Assembly: GCA_947389015.1 (NCBI GenBank)
Contig: CANDVA010000001.1
Span: 1 to 64,000 of the forward strand
Length of the DNA stretch: 64,000 nt
Direction: 5' to 3'
From: an uncultured Clostridia bacterium
GTDB taxonomy: Bacteria; Bacillota; Clostridia; Oscillospirales; Ruminococcaceae
The position numbers and the translations under genes are program-made. Shown here in pieces: positions 18,227 to 25,045 of this stretch (position 1 is its first letter; every line of letters begins with the position of its first letter). The notes beneath the pieces are model-generated. The model ran no database searches, had not been told where the DNA came from, and saw nothing but the letters and a program-made list of their open reading frames with translations.

Positions 18227-18633
18227 GCGGTGTATTGATACTTGCCGCGCTGCTTATCGCGGCGGGAATTACGCTCTTTATCAGTTCGATAAAAGCCTAT
18301 GAGCTGTGCCAAGACTGCGCTGCGTACGGCTGGGAGGACAATCTGAAATACTCAATGCTGTCAAAGGAGCTGAAAAGCATTATCACGGAGGAGGAGTTTC
18401 TTGACGATACCCCCGAGGGCAGACTTGAGCTGTACACAAAGCTGAACGGTCTTGTGCTTGACGAGCGCCAGACCGAAAAATTCCACGGCAGCACTCACGG
18501 ATTCAAAACGCCCAGTCTTTGTTATAAGCTTGACGTGAACGGTAGTATCTATTACGCCGAAATCCGTGTAGATGCTATGGGCAGACTGACGGGGATAGAG
18601 GTGCGCAATTTTTACTCTTATCTTCATAAGTGA
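18202..18633 (+). CDS. Small single-helix exported protein, unknown
   Basis: 143 aa. N-terminal membrane helix at ~7-29, then a mostly acidic/basic extracellular domain with two Cys (CQDC) directly after the helix. It overlaps the preceding gene by 25 bases. The C-terminal segment (SIYYAEIRVDAMGRLTGIEV) looks like a small beta sheet. No family recognised; co-transcribed with its neighbours. Confidence 0.6.
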   Translation: MQRKKFVIGGVLILAALLIAAGITLFISSIKAYELCQDCAAYGWEDNLKYSMLSKELKSIITEEEFLDDTPEGRLELYTKLNGLVLDERQTEKFHGSTHGFKTPSLCYKLDVNGSIYYAEIRVDAMGRLTGIEVRNFYSYLHK

Positions 18634-18641
18634 GGCGAGCT

Positions 18642-19100
18642 ATGTCCAAGAAAAACAAAGCGGCTTTGATAATTATTTCGGCGGTCGTGCTAACCGCGGT
18701 CTGCTTCTGCGTTTCAATTCCCGTAGTCAACGACCTGCACGCGAAACGCGTCGCCGACGGGCTGAGCGCTCTGCCGCTGCCCGAAAATACCCGTATCCTC
18801 GAAAAGAAGTCCATAGCCGCCAAGCTGTGGGGAAACGGAAACGGTATGCAGTATATGGGCGCGCTGCTGATCGAGAGCGGGCTGACCTTGGAGGAGCTTA
18901 AAGAATTCTATTCCGAAAGCCGAATAGAATTCTGTTCGGTAAGCAGGCAGACGGGAAAGAAGATAACGGTCGTCGAGCACGGGAATTACGGGTTCAAGAC
19001 CGAAATAAACTCCGACGATTTTTATATAGTGTACGCATTGGGTAAGTGCGATAATTTCATAATCAAACTGTATGCGGAGCTTGACCTGCGCGGTCATTAA
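18642..19100 (+). CDS. Single-helix exported protein, unknown
   Basis: 152 aa from ATG 18642, preceded by GTGAGGCGA; a GTG at 18630 is the alternative. N-terminal helix at ~8-28, then an extracellular alpha/beta domain. It shares layout with the preceding gene, but no clear sequence similarity is visible by eye. Last gene of the four-gene VanZ operon. No terminator stem seen before the ylxM promoter 19 bases on. Confidence 0.6.
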   Translation: MSKKNKAALIIISAVVLTAVCFCVSIPVVNDLHAKRVADGLSALPLPENTRILEKKSIAAKLWGNGNGMQYMGALLIESGLTLEELKEFYSESRIEFCSVSRQTGKKITVVEHGNYGFKTEINSDDFYIVYALGKCDNFIIKLYAELDLRGH

Positions 19101-19118
19101 AAAAATTTAAAATTCCTC

Positions 19119-19147
19119 TTGACAAGGGGGATTTTTTCTGTTATAAT
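19119..19147 (+). promoter_or_regulatory. Sigma-A promoter of ylxM-ffh
   Basis: TTGACA (19119-19124), 17-base spacer, TATAAT (19142-19147): a full consensus promoter, in keeping with high expression of SRP and ribosomal genes. Confidence 0.9.
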
Positions 19148-19197
19148 AATATCTGTCGGTGTAACGGGAATTTGCTTTACACCCGAAAGGGCGCGTT

Positions 19198-19539
19198 ATG
19201 AATATAGATTTTGTGGTTTTGCTGGACATTTACGGCGGGATATTGTCAAAGGGACAGCGCGAGGCGTTGGATTTGCGGTATAATGCCGACCTGACGTTAT
19301 CGGAGATCGCCGAGGAAATGGGCGGCATTTCGCGGCAGTCGGTCAACGATTTCATCAAAAAGGGCGAAAAACGGCTGCTGGAACTGGAGAGGGTTCTCGG
19401 CACGGCTGAGCGACACAAGTCCGTTACGGCAAAGCTCGCTGAAATAAAGGGCATGGTCGCCGAAATTAAAAAAGGCGGCAATGACGGACGGCTTGCGGAG
19501 CTTGAAAAGGCTCTGAACAGCATAGAAGATATGGTGTAG
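19198..19539 (+). CDS. ylxM: YlxM/p13 family helix-turn-helix protein
   Basis: 113 aa. The N-terminus DIYGGILSKGQREALDLRYN and the LSEIAEEMGGISRQSVNDFIKKGEKRL helix-turn-helix (split here by family landmarks) match YlxM, a sigma-70 region-4-like protein encoded next to ffh in Firmicutes and thought to assist SRP. The C-terminal half is a predicted coiled coil. Eleven bases before ffh. Confidence 0.92.
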   Translation: MNIDFVVLLDIYGGILSKGQREALDLRYNADLTLSEIAEEMGGISRQSVNDFIKKGEKRLLELERVLGTAERHKSVTAKLAEIKGMVAEIKKGGNDGRLAELEKALNSIEDMV

Positions 19540-19550
19540 GAGGTGCTGAC

Positions 19551-20912
19551 GTGGCTTTTGAGGGATTATCAACCAAATTGAATAACGTTTTCGGCAAGCT
19601 TAAAGGTCATGGAAAGCTTACCGAAAAAGATATAAAGGACGCTATGCGCGAGGTTCGCATGGCGCTGTTGGATGCGGACGTAAACTTCAAGGTCGCCAAG
19701 GACTTTGTAAACAAGGTCAGCGAAAAGGCGCTCGGCGCTAAGGTCATGGAGAGCCTTACTCCCGCGCAGCAGGTCATTGATATAGTTCACGGAGAACTTA
19801 TCGAGCTTATGGGCAATACCACCGCAAAGCTGAATTTTCCGAGCAAGCCGCCGTGCGTCATTATGATGTGCGGATTGCAGGGCGCGGGCAAGACCACGCA
19901 CTGCGCTAAGCTCGCGAAGTGGCTCGAGGGACAGAACCGCAGACCGCTGTTGGTCGCGTGCGACGTATACCGTCCCGCGGCTATCGAGCAATTGCATATC
20001 GTCGGCGAAAAGGTGGGCGCTCACGTCTTTGACGAAGGGCAGGGAAACCCTGTCGAGATAGCTCAGCATGGCATTAAGTACGCCAAGGATCAGGGCTTTG
20101 ATACCGTTCTGCTCGATACGGCGGGTCGTCTGCATATCGACGAAACGCTGATGAAGGAGCTTGAGGATATAAAGGCTACTACTCAGCCTAACGAGATACT
20201 GCTTGTAGTCGACTCGATGACGGGCCAGGATGCGGTAAATGTTGCGGAGAGCTTTAACAGCACGCTGGACATCACGGGCGTAATTTTGACAAAGCTCGAC
20301 GGCGACACGCGCGGAGGCGCGGCGCTGACTGTTCTCGCGATAACGGGCAAGCCCATAAAGTTTGCGGGTATCGGAGAAAAGCCCGAGGATTTGGAGCCGT
20401 TCTATCCCGACAGAATGGCGAGCCGTATTCTCGGAATGGGCGACGTGCTCACGCTTATCGACAAGGCTAAGGCGTCCATCGACGAAAAAGAGGCGGAGAA
20501 AGCGGTCAAGAAGTTACAGGAAAACAAGTTCGATATGAACGACCTGTACGCTCAGTTTGAACAGATCGAAAAAATGGGCAATATACGCTCTATTCTGAAT
20601 ATGATCCCGGGCGTTGCGGGTAAGATCAAGGACGAGGATATCGACGAAAAAAAGATGCCGCACACCAAAGCAATAATCTCCTCGATGACGAAAAAGGAGC
20701 GCGAAAAGCCCTCCATTATCGACGCGAAGCGCAAGCGCAGGATCGCCGCGGGCTCGGGTACGTCGGTCGAAGAGGTCAATCAGCTCCTACGACAGTTTGA
20801 TCAAATGCAAAAGGTCATGAAGCAGATGGGCTTTGCGGGCAAAGGAAAGAAAAAACGTATGCCGAGGTTTCCCATGAATATGGGAGGAATGGGCGGTATG
20901 GGCGGTTTTTAA
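19551..20912 (+). CDS. ffh: Signal recognition particle protein Ffh (SRP54)
   Basis: 453 aa. GTPase that, with the SRP RNA, targets nascent membrane proteins to FtsY/SecYEG. An N-terminal four-helix N domain, then the G domain with GLQGAGKTTHCAKL (P-loop), LLDTAGRL and LTKLDGDTRGGA, followed by the Met-rich M domain ending GGMGGMGGF. GTG start after GGAGGTGCTGAC. Overlaps the next small gene by one base. Confidence 0.97.
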   Translation: MAFEGLSTKLNNVFGKLKGHGKLTEKDIKDAMREVRMALLDADVNFKVAKDFVNKVSEKALGAKVMESLTPAQQVIDIVHGELIELMGNTTAKLNFPSKPPCVIMMCGLQGAGKTTHCAKLAKWLEGQNRRPLLVACDVYRPAAIEQLHIVGEKVGAHVFDEGQGNPVEIAQHGIKYAKDQGFDTVLLDTAGRLHIDETLMKELEDIKATTQPNEILLVVDSMTGQDAVNVAESFNSTLDITGVILTKLDGDTRGGAALTVLAITGKPIKFAGIGEKPEDLEPFYPDRMASRILGMGDVLTLIDKAKASIDEKEAEKAVKKLQENKFDMNDLYAQFEQIEKMGNIRSILNMIPGVAGKIKDEDIDEKKMPHTKAIISSMTKKEREKPSIIDAKRKRRIAAGSGTSVEEVNQLLRQFDQMQKVMKQMGFAGKGKKKRMPRFPMNMGGMGGMGGF

Positions 20913-21115
20913 TGGGCGATATAACGTCGACTGTCGTCATGACTGTCTTTGGCACAGCTATTGCGGTGTATGGCGTGTTGCTGATGGTTTTTGCGATAAC
21001 GGGCAAGGGCTTTGCGAAAAAACTTGAGCCAAGGCACAGGGCAAGGCTCGGCTGTTCGGCGCTCATGACAATTATAATCGGAGCATGGCTCGTGTCGATT
21101 GGCTTTACGGCATAA
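20912..21115 (+). CDS. Small two-helix membrane protein between ffh and rpsP
   Basis: 67 aa with two hydrophobic helices (about residues 8-29 and 46-65) separated by a basic loop (KKLEPRHRAR). The ATG overlaps the ffh stop (TAATG), suggesting coupling. Resembles DUF3784-like small membrane proteins in size and topology only. An extra gene at this spot is not part of the standard ffh-rpsP arrangement. Confidence 0.6.
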   Translation: MGDITSTVVMTVFGTAIAVYGVLLMVFAITGKGFAKKLEPRHRARLGCSALMTIIIGAWLVSIGFTA

Positions 21116-21169
21116 AACAAGCGTATGCTTGATTTTATAAATAAAGATATTTGAAAGGAGATACATCTT

Positions 21170-21397
21170 ATGGCAGTTAAGATCAGACTGAGAAGAATGG
21201 GCGCTAAGAAGGCACCGTTCTACCGTGTAGTCGTTGCCGATTCGCGTTTTCCGCGCGACGGACGCTTCATTGAAGAGATCGGCTACTATGATCCTACCAA
21301 GGAGCCCGCTGTTGTCAACATAGACAAGGAAAAGGCGGAGGAGTGGATCAAAAAGGGCGCACAGCCTACCGACACAGTTAAGAGACTTTTAAAGTGA
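21170..21397 (+). CDS. rpsP: 30S ribosomal protein S16
   Basis: 75 aa. Full-length S16: [20 protein letters not shown], then [14 protein letters not shown] and the C-terminal [16 protein letters not shown]. Binds 16S rRNA in the 30S body. The ATG follows GAAAGGAGATAC. Standard ffh-rpsP-khpA neighbourhood of Firmicutes. Confidence 0.97.
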   Translation: MAVKIRLRRMGAKKAPFYRVVVADSRFPRDGRFIEEIGYYDPTKEPAVVNIDKEKAEEWIKKGAQPTDTVKRLLK

Positions 21398-21494
21398 TCA
21401 ATGAGCAAAGGTTAAATAGGCAAAGGTATTTTAGAATTCATCTTGATCCGGTCAATAATTTACCACGGCATTTAACCCCTATGGAGGGAAAGTT

Positions 21495-21731
21495 ATGATG
21501 AAAGAACTTCTTAGCACCATTGCTACTGCATTGGTAGAGGACAAGACAGCCGTTGAGGTCAGCGTTGACGAGCCTAACGACGAGGGCGTTATTGTGTATC
21601 ATCTGCACGTGGGTCCCGACGATATGGGCAGAGTTATCGGCAAGCAGGGACGAATCGCCAAGGCGATACGTACGGTAATGCGTGCGGGAGCTGTTCGTGC
21701 CAACGAGAAAATTTCCGTTGAGATCGACTGA
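21495..21731 (+). CDS. khpA: KH-domain RNA-binding protein KhpA (YlqC)
   Basis: 78 aa single KH domain with the GxxG-type loop in GRVIGKQGRIAKAIRTVMRA. KhpA pairs with KhpB/EloR to bind RNA and affects cell elongation in Gram-positives. Two adjacent in-frame ATGs (21495, 21498); AGGGAAAG precedes both. The 97-base gap after rpsP shows no feature. Confidence 0.93.
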   Translation: MMKELLSTIATALVEDKTAVEVSVDEPNDEGVIVYHLHVGPDDMGRVIGKQGRIAKAIRTVMRAGAVRANEKISVEID

Positions 21732-21774
21732 TTTGGAAATTACGGCACATAATGATAGTGTGCGGTATAGAAGT

Positions 21775-21815
21775 ATTTCGGTGTCGGACGAATATGTTTG
21801 ACACCGAAATTTTCT
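21775..21815 (+). terminator. Terminator of the ylxM-khpA operon
   Basis: 11-bp perfect stem ATTTCGGTGTC (21775-21785)/GACACCGAAAT (21800-21810), followed by TTTCT. Confidence 0.75.
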
Positions 21816-21856
21816 ATAAAGCGTATTCGAGTACCGTTGTTTTGTGAGGTGATATT

Positions 21857-22057
21857 ATGGCGGTCAAGGAAAACGATAACAAGGAAATAGTGAAAATGAT
21901 ACGCGAGGGACTGAAGAAAAGCGGAGGCTACTGTCCGTGCCGGCGCGAAAAGAGCCCCGAGAACAAGTGTATCTGCGAGGAATTCAGGCGACAGATAGCC
22001 GATCCCGATTTTGAGGGGTATTGTCACTGTATGCTGTACTATAAATCCAAAGACTGA
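21857..22057 (+). CDS. Ferredoxin-thioredoxin reductase catalytic-chain-like protein
   Basis: 66 aa. Three Cys pairs, CPCR, CIC and CHCMLYY, match the order of the CPC/CPC/CHC motifs that hold the 4Fe-4S cluster and redox disulfide in the FTR catalytic subunit, though spacing is shorter between the first two pairs and Pro is replaced by Ile in the second. No FTR variable chain or thioredoxin gene lies nearby. Probable small Fe-S disulfide reductase; partner unknown. The ATG follows GTGAGGTGAT. Confidence 0.75.
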   Translation: MAVKENDNKEIVKMIREGLKKSGGYCPCRREKSPENKCICEEFRRQIADPDFEGYCHCMLYYKSKD

Positions 22058-22075
22058 TTTTTTTCAATTTTCCTC

Positions 22076-22106
22076 TTGACTTTGACACGGTGTCATACAT
22101 TATAAT
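22076..22106 (+). promoter_or_regulatory. MerR-type promoter with operator, upstream of the merR-family gene
   Basis: TTGACT (22076-22081) and TATAAT (22101-22106) are separated by 19 bases, the over-long spacer typical of MerR-activated promoters. The spacer contains the perfect 13-bp palindrome TGACACGGTGTCA (22083-22095). The same arrangement recurs at 23167-23197. Confidence 0.85.
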
Positions 22107-22129
22107 TAAAGTCGGAAGGAGAGATAAAT

Positions 22130-23125
22130 ATGGAGCTTACAATAAGTCAGGTAACGCAGAGCCTTGACGTTACGCCGAGAATGCTGCGGTATTATGAGAA
22201 AATGGGACTGATAACCCCGTTTCATAAGGACGACTACGCGTACAGGTGCTATGACGAGGAGACCATAAAGCGTTTGCAGCTTATCATAGTTATGCGCAAG
22301 CTGCGTATCCCGTTAAAGAAGATCGCGGTAATATTGCAGGACAGCGGGCAGATGAAAACGCTGGAGATCCTCCGTGAGAGCGTCGAGGAGCTTGACGGCG
22401 AGATAAAGTCACTCGAAACTGTCCGCAGTGCTCTTAATATGTTTATATCGCATCTTGACGAGGCGACGCAGGCAAAGGCGCGGGTATATCTGCTCGGCAA
22501 CAATGTGCTGATGAAAGCGGTTGACGCTCTTTCTCTTCCGAAAACGACACTGAAGGAGAAAACGACAACCCTGAGCGATCTGGACCAAGCCAATGAGAAC
22601 CTGGACAAGCATCTCAACGTGCGTATAGTAATGCTGCCGCCGTTTACTGTCGCGTCGAACCATGTTATCGGAAAAGACCCCGAGGAGAATGTCTGCGACC
22701 TTGTCAACAAATTTATTCATGACAGCAGACTGTACGAGATCAAACCCGACTCGCGTTACTTCGGCTTTAATCACCCGAACCCGGGAGTGCTTGAGGACGG
22801 TATCCACGGCTACGAGGTCTGGGTGACTATACCCGACGATATGGACGTTCCCGCGCCTATGACAAAGAAGAAATTTAAAGGCGGTCTCTATGCCGCAATG
22901 ACCATTAAATTCCCCGAGTTTCAGCTCTGGTGCGAGCTCAACAGGTGGGCATGGGAAAGCGCAGAGTACGAGGCGGATTACAGCGAGCTCGGTGCCGAAA
23001 ATATGAACGGCTGCCTTGAGGAGCATCTTAACTGGGTATACTCCTCGCATATGGGCTGGCCCGAAAACGGTATCGACGGTCAGCTTGATCTGCTGTTGCC
23101 GATAAAGAGAAAAGAAAAAAGATAA
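22130..23125 (+). CDS. MerR-family regulator with GyrI-like effector domain
   Basis: 331 aa. N-terminal winged helix (VTPRMLRYYEKMGLI, residues ~14-28), a coiled-coil dimerisation helix (~75-125), and from ~155 on a GyrI-like small-molecule-binding domain. The region 165-331 is clearly paralogous to the protein encoded at 23250 (shared RIVxLPPxTVAS, LYEIKPDxRxFGFN, NPGVLEDGxHGYEVWVT). Its own promoter carries a MerR-type operator, so it is predicted to control itself and the downstream gene. Ligand unknown; BmrR-like multidrug sensing is possible. The ATG follows GGAAGGAGAG. Confidence 0.9.
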   Translation: MELTISQVTQSLDVTPRMLRYYEKMGLITPFHKDDYAYRCYDEETIKRLQLIIVMRKLRIPLKKIAVILQDSGQMKTLEILRESVEELDGEIKSLETVRSALNMFISHLDEATQAKARVYLLGNNVLMKAVDALSLPKTTLKEKTTTLSDLDQANENLDKHLNVRIVMLPPFTVASNHVIGKDPEENVCDLVNKFIHDSRLYEIKPDSRYFGFNHPNPGVLEDGIHGYEVWVTIPDDMDVPAPMTKKKFKGGLYAAMTIKFPEFQLWCELNRWAWESAEYEADYSELGAENMNGCLEEHLNWVYSSHMGWPENGIDGQLDLLLPIKRKEKR

Positions 23126-23131
23126 AAAAAG

Positions 23132-23158
23132 GGTAAGTGCTCGGCGCTTACCTTTTTT
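23132..23158 (+). terminator. Terminator between merR-family gene and GyrI-like gene
   Basis: 9-bp stem GGTAAGTGC (23132-23140)/GCGCTTACC (23144-23152) with one G-T pair, followed by TTTTTT. It isolates the two genes, which are then each driven by their own copy of the operator-promoter. Confidence 0.8.
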
Positions 23159-23166
23159 CGCGCCCC

Positions 23167-23197
23167 TTGACATTGACACGGTGTCATACGTTATAAT
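23167..23197 (+). promoter_or_regulatory. Second MerR-type operator-promoter, upstream of the GyrI-like gene
   Basis: TTGACA (23167-23172), 19-base spacer holding the identical palindrome TGACACGGTGTCA (23174-23186), TATAAT (23192-23197). Over the 31 bases it differs from the upstream copy at two positions only. Confidence 0.85.
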
Positions 23198-23249
23198 AAA
23201 CCGAGGAGGATATTTTCCTCCTAATAAACATATCAAAGGAGAACGGAAT

Positions 23250-23774
23250 ATGAGCAATATCAGCAATGAACTTAACGTAAGGATAGTATTGCTGCCGCCC
23301 ATGACGGTAGCGTCCTATCACTGTATCGGAGACGATCCCGAAGAACAGGTTTTTGGAGTAATGACCGACTTTGCGCAGAAGATACGTCTTTACGAAATAA
23401 AGCCCGACGCGAGGATGTTCGGCTTTAACCGCCCTAATCCCGGCGTGCTGGAGGACGGAACTCACGGTTATGAGGTGTGGGTCACCGTACCCGAGGATAT
23501 GAAGCTCCCCGAACCGCTCGTCAAAAAGCACTATGACGGCGGGAGACTGTACGCGGTGCTTTCCATTCGCTTTCCCGAATTTCAGCTTTGGGGAGACCTG
23601 ATAAATTGGGTCAACAACAGCGAGCAATATGAAACGGACTATACCGAAGAGGAGCTTGCGGGACAAATAGGCGGCTTTGAGGAGGAGCTGAATTGGGCTT
23701 ACGGCACGCTCAACGGCTGGCCGGAGGAGACCAGCGGGCAAATAGATATAATGGTCCCGATAAAGAAAAGATAA
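23250..23774 (+). CDS. Stand-alone GyrI-like small-molecule-binding protein
   Basis: 174 aa from the ATG after AAAGGAGAACGG; a longer frame upstream would start inside the promoter. The whole protein is one GyrI/AraC-effector-like domain paralogous to the C-terminal half of the neighbouring MerR-family regulator. It has no DNA-binding or membrane part. Free-standing GyrI-like proteins bind hydrophobic ligands, and some hydrolyse them; here it may sequester or break down the regulator's inducer (inference). Confidence 0.85.
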   Translation: MSNISNELNVRIVLLPPMTVASYHCIGDDPEEQVFGVMTDFAQKIRLYEIKPDARMFGFNRPNPGVLEDGTHGYEVWVTVPEDMKLPEPLVKKHYDGGRLYAVLSIRFPEFQLWGDLINWVNNSEQYETDYTEEELAGQIGGFEEELNWAYGTLNGWPEETSGQIDIMVPIKKR

Positions 23775-23779
23775 ATCAT

Positions 23780-23801
23780 GCCCCCGAAAGATTTCGGGGG
23801 C
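23780..23801. terminator. Convergent hairpin between GyrI-like gene and epimerase gene
   Basis: Perfect 10-bp stem GCCCCCGAAA (23780-23789)/TTTCGGGGGC (23792-23801), loop GA-T only 2 bases, no clear T tract. Position between convergent genes supports a terminator role. Confidence 0.6.
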
Positions 23802-23814
23802 ACTGCCGACATAT

Positions 23815-24984
23815 TTAACCAAGCCGTCTCATGACCTCAAGGCACATTCTGCCGTTGTGATACGGACATTTCCACGGGTCAACTATGTTGTTCTTCGGGT
23901 CAGGTTTTCCGTTGTCGTCGAGAGACCACTGCCACTCGCCGCCCGCGCGCTTGTCGGAGATGTTGTTCTTAATGTAGCTCCAGATGTTTTCCGCGAGTTT
24001 GAGATAGTCTCCATAGCCACGCTGATGAGCGTTCAAAAAGCCGACGACGCTTTCCGCCTGTACCCACCAGATACGTTGGCGATTGACAACGCTCTTGTCG
24101 CATTCGTTGAGCAGCGAGCCGCTATCCTTGTCGTAGGCGATCTTGGCAATATTTGAGGCGATACGGCTGTTCATATCGCGGAACTTTTTCGCAAATTCCT
24201 CGTCGCCGATAACGTCAGCAGCGCGGTCGATAAGCCACGTCGCCTCGATATCGTGACCGTAGCTGTGAACGTCGCCGATCTCGTTCATCTCCCTGTCAAA
24301 GAACACCATGAGTTTGTCACCGTTTTTATCAAATATTTTGTCATAGGTGACGTTCATCTGAAACTTCAGCCGCTCGAGAACCTTCTCGTTCTTGTCCGCA
24401 AGATACAGCTCGGTATACGCCTCCATAAGGTGGAGCGTGGTGTTCATGGTCTTGTCCGCCATCAAGCCGTTCTCGGAAAGCTCGTCATTAGCGAGCTCCT
24501 GTTTGAGATCGCGGGAGAGCTTTTCGCGGTAGGCGATATCGTCCGCATGATTGCCCTCAATAAGCTCGAAAACGTTATATGCGATATCAAGCGCGTTCTT
24601 GTCGCCGCACGCGCGGTAATAGCTCGCCAGCGCGTAGATAAAAAACGCCTGACAGTAGCTGTGCTTCATATCGTCCGAGGGTGTGCCGTCGTAGTTCATC
24701 ATCCAGTAAACGCCGCCGTACTCCCTGTCATAGCACTTTTCGGTAAGGAATTCATATGCGTGCTTTGCGTTGTCGAGCAGCGCCGGGTCTTTAAGCGCCA
24801 TATACGCGTTTGAGTAGAACCACAATATTCGCGAGTGGAGGATAACGCCCTTTTCGGCTTTTCTGTTCACGTTAAGGGAGCTGTCGACCTCGCCGTACCA
24901 GCCGCCGAATTCGTTGTCGCGCAGAGCATTCCAGAAAGGGATAATATGGTCTGTAAGCTCGCTTGTTATTTCGTCTAACATCAT
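23815..24984 (-). CDS. Cellobiose 2-epimerase (AGE superfamily)
   Basis: 389 aa. Epimerises cellobiose to 4-O-glucosyl-mannose, feeding the mannobiose/cellobiose phosphorolysis routes of ruminococci. It follows the Ruminococcus albus enzyme almost throughout, from memory: KGVILHSRILWFYSNAYM, YGGVYWMM, the HSYGHDIEATWL catalytic-His region, RxWWVQAE and GPWKCPYHNGRMC-like end (here DPWKCPYHNGRMC). (alpha/alpha)6-barrel fold, no signal peptide. Start at either of two adjacent ATGs. Separate from secA by a terminator hairpin. Confidence 0.93.
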   Translation of the reverse strand: MMLDEITSELTDHIIPFWNALRDNEFGGWYGEVDSSLNVNRKAEKGVILHSRILWFYSNAYMALKDPALLDNAKHAYEFLTEKCYDREYGGVYWMMNYDGTPSDDMKHSYCQAFFIYALASYYRACGDKNALDIAYNVFELIEGNHADDIAYREKLSRDLKQELANDELSENGLMADKTMNTTLHLMEAYTELYLADKNEKVLERLKFQMNVTYDKIFDKNGDKLMVFFDREMNEIGDVHSYGHDIEATWLIDRAADVIGDEEFAKKFRDMNSRIASNIAKIAYDKDSGSLLNECDKSVVNRQRIWWVQAESVVGFLNAHQRGYGDYLKLAENIWSYIKNNISDKRAGGEWQWSLDDNGKPDPKNNIVDPWKCPYHNGRMCLEVMRRLG

Positions 24985-25011
24985 TTGCTGTCTGTCCTTT
25001 CGTTACTTAAG

Positions 25012-25038
25012 TTTTCCCCGCCGAATAAGCGGGGAAAA
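25012..25038. terminator. Terminator downstream of secA
   Basis: Perfect 10-bp stem TTTTCCCCGC (25012-25021)/GCGGGGAAAA (25029-25038). Read on the minus strand it ends in a T-run inside the stem, which suits termination of secA. It lies 28 bases ahead of the epimerase start. Confidence 0.7.
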
Positions 25039-25045
25039 TATTTTA

